This document shows positions 57,516 to 64,000 of a stretch of 64,000 nt of DNA, piece by piece (within the stretch, counting starts at the first letter, position 1; each line of letters opens with the position of its first letter). Below the pieces are notes generated by a model. The model ran no database searches, was not told the origin of the DNA, and saw nothing but the letters and a program-made list of their open reading frames with translations. This DNA is from Hofstenia miamia. Taxonomy: Eukaryota; Xenacoelomorpha; Acoela. Position numbers and translations under genes: made by a program. The stretch spans positions 1,238,561 through 1,302,560 of the forward strand of contig SCFE01000036.1 in the NCBI GenBank assembly GCA_004352715.1, in the 5' to 3' direction.

Positions 57516-58229
57516 TATTAAGGACAAATCATAAGTTTCTATTCATAATAACTGAAAAAGTACATAAATGAATTTTAGTTGTAAATTTAGAATTCATATG
57601 AAGAAATTACAGAGAAATGTAAGAAATTTATAATTTTATGAGGCTCAATTTTCCCAGGCATATTTATGAAGTAAGTAATAATAATAATAATAATAAGAAT
57701 AAATCAATATATTTGCTAAAAAGTTACAATTAATCTACAAACTAAATATGAAGTATATAATAATAATAAATTTGTGTGTGTGTGTCTATGTATGTGGTGA
57801 GCTCAGTGTAAAAAATCAGTTAATGTGTTTAGCATGTTTGTGTCTCCAATTGTATTTTGTTGATGTAAAAGTGCAGATTTTAATTTTTTTCTTAATTTTT
57901 TGTAATTTTTTTCTACTCTAGTCACATTATATCTAAATCAATCCAAATATTAGAGGCTGCTTAGTGAAAACTAGTATAGGAAATACTGATACAAATAAAC
58001 TTATGTGATTAAGGATTTACTTTTAAATAATTATCAAGAAAAGAAATTGATTGTTGGTCATATTTATACTTAAATAAAATTGAAGCTGCATGGAATTGTA
58101 CTTGATATAGCAGAGATAATATATTATACTTTCATCTGTATTCACTAACATGATCATGCTTACATGCAAAATTTAATGTTTTTAATGACCAATTAAAAGT
58201 TTTTTATAATAAATATTGGTTTTTTTGTA
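57516..58229. other. no recognisable gene; trinucleotide runs
   Basis: Contains (AAT)n-like runs at 57674-57698 and 57761-57770 and a (TG)n run at 57772-57783. Otherwise AT-rich and CpG-poor. Confidence 0.5.
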
Positions 58230-60890
58230 TTAAAATTAATACATAAAAATGAACAATAATGTAGTTGTGATAATCAAAATCCATGCAATAGCTGAATGTG
58301 ATAATCTGGCACTAAATTTCTGAGGTGGTATAAGTATCTAACACCAGAACCCATTTTATGTATCTTTTTTTAAAAGACATTTATCAAATTTTAAATCTTT
58401 ATCAATATCAACACCTAAATATATAACATGATCACTTTGTTTTATCAGAACACTTTTTACAATTAATTCAATTTTGTTTGTTATTTCTTTTACAGCATTG
58501 GGGGAAAATATAATGAATTGAGTTTATTCAATAAAAATTTTTAATTGATTGTATGTGAAATACCTAAAAAGATTTTCAATACCACTTTGCAAATTTTTTG
58601 TGGCCCTAGATGCATCATTATCTGTATTTATGAGACACATGTCATAAGGTCATTGATAAATTTCACTATGGTTTACATGTTTAATAATGTCATTTATATA
58701 TATTGCAAATAGAATGGGCCCTAGTACTGTGCCTTGAGGTACTCCTCAATTGGTTGTAATGTAATCTGATTTCATGTTAATCATTAATATATACTGTTTT
58801 TTATTATTTAAGAAATTCATAATTAACTTGATTGAATTTTGTTGAAATCCATAATTTTTAAGTTTAATTAATAATAAAATTTCAAAATTCATTAAAAGCT
58901 TTGCTTAAGTCTAGAAGAGCTATATAACTGGAATTATTTTGAGATTTATTAGCAGATATTTTTTGAATAATTGAAGTAATTGCATCACTTGTACTATATA
59001 CTCAGATACAAGATATTGATTGATTTGAATGTGCAGTAACCTTTCAAATAGCTTACTAAAAGGATGCGTTATTGAAATTGGCCAATAATTGTTAGCAATA
59101 AGAGGATCTCCATTTTTATACAAAGGTGTTATATCTGACTTTTTCATTATCTCCAGAAATTTGTTTTCAACTATACATTGATTAAATGCAAATGATAAAT
59201 GGTCACCAAATACATGAAAAATTTTTTTAATGATAAAGTAAGGTAAATGAGTCAAACCTGAAGATTTATTAACATCTAAGTTTCATACAATAGTTTGTAA
59301 TTCTTTTAAGGTAGATAACCTAAATTAAAATGTAGATTTACAATTTGATTGCTGAAGTTTTGATAGAGGAATTTTAAGAAAATTGAAGTTACCTAATTCT
59401 TTAAATGTGTGATTTAGATGATTTAAAATCTTTTTTATCAGTAAATTTTTTATTATCAATATAAATTTCTGAAATGTCACCATTTAGCCCATTCAAATTT
59501 CCAATAAAACAGTATAAAAATTTCCACTTGGTTGGGTCAGACTTAGCTAGTTCAAAGAGTTTCTGCTTTATGTTTATCATGTTCTTAATTAGTTGCAGTT
59601 AAGTTAAATCATCATGATTTGTTAATTACTTGGTGGAACATCAGTGGTGCTACTTTGTTTAGTGCTTGATTGATCTGTGTGGCAATGTAATTTAACATAT
59701 GGGAACCAGAATTTAGAGTAAAAATATAGTCAAATGCAAAATTTTAAGTAAATTTTCCATGATTTCATCTGAATAGTTTTTGAAATCCATAGCATAAATC
59801 ATTTTAAATTTAGATAATTTAGCATGATGTGTACTAATAAAAATGCAGAGTTGTTCTTCTAGTGGGAATCTGAGTGTTGATAATTTTTAAGTTATAAATA
59901 GTGCATAGTTCATTCATTGCATTTTTTTCATAAAAACTGAAAAAATTTATATTAAAGTCACCTAATATGTTTAAGGAATAGTTATTATTAGGAATATTTG
60001 AAATTTCATCACATTTAAACTTTATATATTCTACAAGAAAATTCCTATTTGGATTATAAGTCACATTAATTAATTCATGTTCAGAGGAATTTGTAGGTGA
60101 TTTAATTTCAATCCATAAAGATTCAAAAACAGAATGATTGGATTCAAGATTTTTTCTGTATTGGATTTAATTCTTTTGGTACTATAATCATAAGACCACC
60201 ACTTCTACTATCCCTATTTTTAACAAAAACATCAAAGATTGCAGGGTCTGGATTGAACAAATTTGGATTTATTTCATTGTTTAACCAAGCTTCTGTAATA
60301 GTGATAATTGAATTTGAACCAAATTGAGTTGGAAATTTAAGAAAAGCATTTCTATTTGAATTCAGACTTCTGGCATTTAAATAAATAATATACTTAAAAT
60401 TGTCTTTATAATGATTTGTTAAATTTTCAAAGTTACATTCATCTAAAATTGGGCCAGGATTTAATTCTATATTTCCTGCTAGAATAATTAAATTATTATA
60501 AAAGTAATCATGAATGAAATTAAAAAAAATTTTGTTAAATTTTAGTGATAATTCATTGTAGTGTTGAGAATGAAACTTGTGTGTGTGTATGTGTGGTTGT
60601 CTCACGTGTATATAATATAATTTTACATATTTAAGGAGTAATACAAATAAAAATAGTGTTTCCAAAAGTTTACCTTGTTCATTGGAATAGCTGATGGTGT
60701 AGGGTGGGTGAAAAGCGGGTGTTGGTATTATTGTTGGATGCTGCTTTGGCGTAGGAAATTTCGAGTTGACGCAATGAACCATAGTGATTAGGATGAGTGA
60801 CAGAGGGTGAAAGTAGTCATTATAATAATAATAATAATAAATTTTACGGCAGTTAGGACAGTCACAGGAGATAAAGTAGGAGCAAATCAA
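58230..60890 (-). pseudogene. CR1/L2-like LINE, nearly full length but decayed
   Basis: From right to left: a hydrophobic N-terminal tract ending in the 2A-like 'GNIELNPGP' (about 60440-60470). Endonuclease: 'YLNARSLNSNRNAF', 'ITITEAWLN', 'DSRSGGLMIIVP' (60144-60400) and 'NILGDFNINFF' (about 59945-59975). RT fingers: 'SDITPLYKNGDP', 'NNYWPISIT', 'FERLLHIQI' (59040-59140). Palm: 'GVPQGTVLGPILFAIYIND' (58690-58750), preceded by a TGA where the family has Arg. Thumb: 'VIYLGVDIDKDLKF' and 'SGVRYLYHLRNLVP'. The YADD box is destroyed. Stops and shifts are frequent. APE endonuclease plus this RT type make it CR1/L2-like. Confidence 0.85.
60822..60841. repeat. (AAT)n microsatellite
   Basis: Short ATA/AAT run at the 5' edge of the LINE, perhaps the simple-sequence tail of an earlier element that it inserted next to. 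Confidence 0.7.
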
Positions 60891-61854
60891 AGAGTAGGCA
60901 AATTATCTCCTGAAATTAAAGAAGAATCTAATTTTAAAGAATTTTAGACAAAATTAAATTAGAATTATCACCAAATTATAAAACTTATTTGAATATTCAA
61001 AGAATAAAGTCTGTAACTAAATAATATCAATTTGCAACTAAGTGGAATTATAGATAAAACAATTTACTTTAAACCTTAATAAGTATTTTTATACTTTTTG
61101 TAATGTACAAAGGTTTAAAATTAATTATTATTATTATTATTATTAAATGAGCTAAATGCAAATATGTGCATTGGATATACAGAAATATAGGCATTACTAT
61201 GTGCTATCAAACAGTGGCGATCTTATCTTGGTAACAATTTTGTCACTATTGCTGAGAAAATTTGAATACATTTGTTTCTATTATAATAGTGTAAATTCAA
61301 TAAGATGCGATTGATTCACTGATTAAAAATCAATGGTAGTTCTTTATCTGGCATAATATATACACAAAGATATCTCACAGTACACTATTTTGGAATCTTT
61401 ATTTTTTCATTGTATTATGATTGCTTTTATCATAATGTAATTAAAGATTGTGTTATAATGTTAGATTTAAATACAGTAAAATATGTTTATAATGAACATC
61501 CAAGGGGGCATCAAACAAAGTTTGTGATAGGCGCATTTCGTATAGGGTCATTTTGTAACATGCAAGATTGATTTCGTAGATTCCATTCCTTATAAGCGCA
61601 TTTCGACCACTACCTAGTGAGCTCAAATGTAGCCTTTGGGAAATGTTCTATGCACCTTCCATTCCATGTTTATAACCGTCATGCCCAGATCCCTAGCATT
61701 ACCATACACAATAGACTACAAACAAATGTGTTTGCCAACAGAACATATTCCAATGACGTCAGAGATACACAGACGGCCAAAGTACACAATTACATCATAT
61801 CCATGACAGACATGCCCGTTGTGTAACGGGCTTCACTTGGTTTATTACTACTCA
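60891..61854. other. no recognisable gene; possible transposon end
   Basis: An (ATT)n run lies at 61123-61145. At 61471 'tacagtaaaatatgtttata' resembles the TA-CAGTAAAACCTC-type ends of pogo/Tigger-like elements, but no partner end is seen. Nothing else recognised. Confidence 0.35.
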
Positions 61855-62135
61855 CAGCATGAGATCGCAACTAGGACAGGAGTTCCAACTTCCACAGTTA
61901 ATCGAATCATCAGGCAATACATGTACCGCAATACTGGCCCGTTTACTCCCCAAAGGAAGCAAAAATGTGGGCGGTAGAGGAAGACCTCGTCTTGCACTGA
62001 CAAATCAATCATTTAGGCATCCGTTATTAACCCAAAACTAACTGCTGTGGACATTGCACGTCGGAAAAATGTCACTGCGTCTTCTCAAAGGCAGATTAGT
62101 GCTCGAACTATTCACTGCGCTGCCGCCTGCTTTGT
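61855..62135 (+). pseudogene. Tc1-like transposase N-terminal fragment
   Basis: Broken frames read 'TGVPTSTVNRIIRQY' (helix-turn-helix recognition helix), 'RKTSSCTDKSI' (GRPRKT linker with shift), 'KLTAVDIARRKNVTAS' and 'SQRQISARTIHCAA' (second helix-turn-helix, 'SARTI'). This is the bipartite DNA-binding part of a Tc1-type enzyme. The catalytic domain is missing. Frames shift at about 61960 and 62000. Confidence 0.65.
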
Positions 62136-62219
62136 GCTGGAAAGGTGGGCCACTCTAACTAAGAAATTAAGGATCTCTAAACTTTTTCCAATAAATTTCA
62201 TGTTCAGTAAATTATTTTC

Positions 62220-62420
62220 TGGGCTATCCAAAACTTGCTCACATTACTCCTATTTTTTTAAGAAAAACCATCCAAAGGCAATTACCAATACTTATCAACC
62301 AATTTCAATTACTCTTTCAATAAAAAGGAGTTTATTTCATTAACAAATACTGGAAGATTTAAAAAAAATTAATCTATTTTCAAATGCCCAATTTAATTTC
62401 ACAAAAATTTTTCAATAACT
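62220..62420 (+). pseudogene. LINE RT fingers fragment
   Basis: Reads 'AHITPIF', 'NTYQPISITLSIK', then 'LEDLKKINLFSNAQFNFTK', the same RT start block as in the other LINEs here. Truncated on both sides. Confidence 0.65.
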
Positions 62421-62497
62421 CATGCACTACTGAGAAATGGAGGAAATCTTACAATTCCAATAGCTATAGGTTATTAATTCTATTAAGTTGAAAACTT

Positions 62498-62774
62498 GCA
62501 AATATATATATTTCAGCTTACGAATCCATCGTCAGTACTTTACAAACTATTCCCTTTAAAATACGAGATTTTATTATACTAGCTAATACTCTAATGTTAA
62601 AGTTCAATTTATAAATATAATCTTTCATGTTTAAACTTGGTTGTAAGAATTTTATGAAAATGCTTTCAAGATTTTTATATAACTTGATCTTGATGTCTCA
62701 TATAATAAATTTGAAACAAAAAAATTTGTAAAATGCAGACGGTGGCTTTGAAAGCTGAAATATATATATTTGCA
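62498..62774. mobile_element. MITE with AT-rich terminal inverted repeats
   Basis: TGCAAATATATATATTTCAG plus CTT at 62498-62520 is matched exactly in inverse at 62752-62774. Similarity extends inward (ccatcGTC / GACggtgg). About 277 bp, no ORF. Target duplication not resolved. Confidence 0.7.
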
Positions 62775-62984
62775 TGCTTGTATTAAGACTAATTGAAAAA
62801 CTATTTAAAACTTTCTTGCAACGCCAAAAATAAAAAACGAATTACATAAGTCAAAGTTCCAGAGACTTAAATTCATGTTATCAGTGATGGAACTCAATGA
62901 ACAATTTTGGGTACTCTTTTTTCAATGTTATGTAAATAAATTGTATTCACAGAAACTCAAACAGAAGTAAAAATTCAATTTTCA

Positions 62985-63110
62985 ATAATGCCTCTATCGC
63001 TGTTATTGATACGTTTAACTATTTAAGAATAATGATTGATTCAAAACTTTCATTCATTTTTTCAAAAAACATCGCAAGTGAGTATAAAAGCTATTACTCT
63101 GTAGGGCAAT
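62985..63110 (+). pseudogene. LINE RT thumb fragment
   Basis: Reads 'VIDTFNYLRIMIDSKLSF', matching the block V.YLGI.ID.KLSF that follows the RT palm. It is probably a part of the same dead LINE as 62220-62420, split by the MITE. It appears again at 63679-63804 because of the assembly duplication. Confidence 0.65.
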
Positions 63111-63293
63111 TATTTAGTATGGCGCAAACGATATAACTTTCGTTGCTAACCAATTATAGCAAGTAACGTGATAGGATAATTTTAAAATAATTTTAATTCC
63201 TAAAATGCGGTTTCTTATCTTAATTGGTTTCGCAATAAAAGTTTTATTGTTTGCGCGCATCTTATTCATGCAGTAAATGCTATTCAGAATATA

Positions 63294-63573
63294 CAGGGTG
63301 GACCAGAAGTTTGGTGCAATAACAAAAATGTAATTTTTTAATGTCAATTGAGCATTTATTCAGTTTATATACGTTCACTGTAATGTAATGAATAAATGAT
63401 CCTTTTATTTACAAATACTCAAATTGCCCACCATTTACCTTGATGCACTTCAAAACTCCGTTCTCCATCGATGAACACACTTTGTGACAAAGCTATTGAG
63501 TAATTGAATGAAAAACGTTGGTTATTCTTTCCTTCAACTCTTCCAACGAACGCGGTTTAGTACTGTACAGAGC
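63294..63573 (-). pseudogene. mariner-like transposon: end and transposase C-terminus
   Basis: Starts at TA-CAGGGTGGACCAGAAGTTTG (63294), a mariner-style terminus. Read on the minus strand from 63571: 'KPRSLEELKERITNVFHSIT', a stop, 'LCHKVCSSMENGVLKCIKVN', 'GGQFEYL' and TAA. This is the conserved tail (R..-L-ELK..I......I....-L..V......R...C....G..-FE) of Tc1/mariner-type transposases. The rest is cut off by the N at 63574. Confidence 0.7.
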
Positions 63574-64000
63574 NTCAGTGATGGAACTCAATGAACAATT
63601 TTGGGTACTCTTTTTTCAATGTTATGTAAATAAATTGTATTCACAGAAACTCAAACAGAAGTAAAAATTCAATTTTCAATAATGCCTCTATCGCTGTTAT
63701 TGATACGTTTAACTATTTAAGAATAATGATTGATTCAAAACTTTCATTCATTTTTTCAAAAAACATCGCAAGTGAGTATAAAAGCTATTACTCTGTAGGG
63801 CAATTATTTAGTATGGCGCAAACGATATAACTTTCGTTGCTAACCAATTATAGCAAGTAACGTGATAGGATAATTTTAAAATAATTTTAATTCCTAAAAT
63901 GCGGTTTCTTATCTTAATTGGTTTCGCAATAAAAGTTTTATTGTTTGCGCGCATCTTATTCATGCAGTAAATGCTATTCAGAATATACAGGGTGGACCAG

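Larger units (their letters stand above)
62881..64000. other. assembly duplication around N at 63574
   Basis: 62881-63306 repeats as 63575-64000 with no differences that I noticed, right after a single N. The second copy runs off the window. Likely unmerged contig ends. Confidence 0.85.

Noticed and set aside
60849-60890. 'CDCPNC' Cys cluster at the start of the 58-60 kb LINE frame as a zinc finger
   Set aside because: It lies upstream of an AAT run and outside the LINE's own start; it probably belongs to flanking DNA read through by chance.
1-64000. CRISPR arrays, bacterial operons, rRNA and tRNA genes
   Set aside because: None found. The repeats seen are minisatellite, microsatellite or transposon-derived, and no cloverleaf with intact box A/B was noticed.

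Overview
This is a window of AT-rich (about 70% A+T by eye) animal nuclear DNA, most likely from an invertebrate. It has a spliced gene with GT-AG introns, a 7TM receptor gene, and very many decayed transposable elements: Ty3/gypsy, several LINE clades, a Penelope-like element, Tc1/mariner, hAT, P-element-like and small non-autonomous elements. I cannot name the species. There are no bacterial operons, CRISPR arrays, tRNAs or rRNAs that I can support.

Only two host genes look intact. One is a single-exon 7TM receptor on the minus strand (5116-6147), possibly of the GPR157/cAMP-receptor-like type. The other is a three-exon gene on the plus strand (40456-42344) for a regulator of microtubule dynamics (RMDN) family protein of 282 residues.

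Layout. 1-8 kb: a 32-bp tandem repeat, a CRE + double CCAAT + TATA-like module, LINE and Penelope-like remnants, a hAT MITE with a perfect 8-bp target duplication, a broken Tc1 element, the 7TM gene, and a LINE with a (TAA)n run. 8-11 kb: an inverted repeat pair and a hAT-like scrap. 11.3-23.9 kb: a domain almost without CpG, holding a decayed gypsy relative (minus strand, 12.3-15.1 kb) and a P-element/THAP9-type transposase remnant (20.5-21.5 kb). 24.9-26.2 kb: a second Tc1-like element. 26.4-38.7 kb: a large Ty3/gypsy element with both LTRs, a tRNA-Arg type primer site, gag, a -1 slippery site at the gag stop, pol, and two further reading frames between integrase and the 3' LTR that I cannot identify. 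A 1.76-kb DNA transposon sits inside the last of these. 40-42.3 kb: the RMDN gene. 43.8-57.5 kb: a large imperfect inverted duplication. Its left arm carries four insertions that are missing from the right arm, so the right arm preserves the empty sites. 58-64 kb: a CR1/L2-like LINE with a 2A-like motif, Tc1/mariner scraps, LINE scraps and a MITE.

Several stretches flanking a single N are near-exact local duplicates (17.2-18.6, 46.3-47.7, 47.9-49.7 and 62.9-64.0 kb). They look like unmerged contig ends or haplotypes, not biology. The main biological themes are (i) sharp CpG-depleted domains with TGA-biased stop codons in dead elements, which fits methylated-CpG decay, and (ii) the gypsy element with extra ORFs, the best candidate here for something undescribed.
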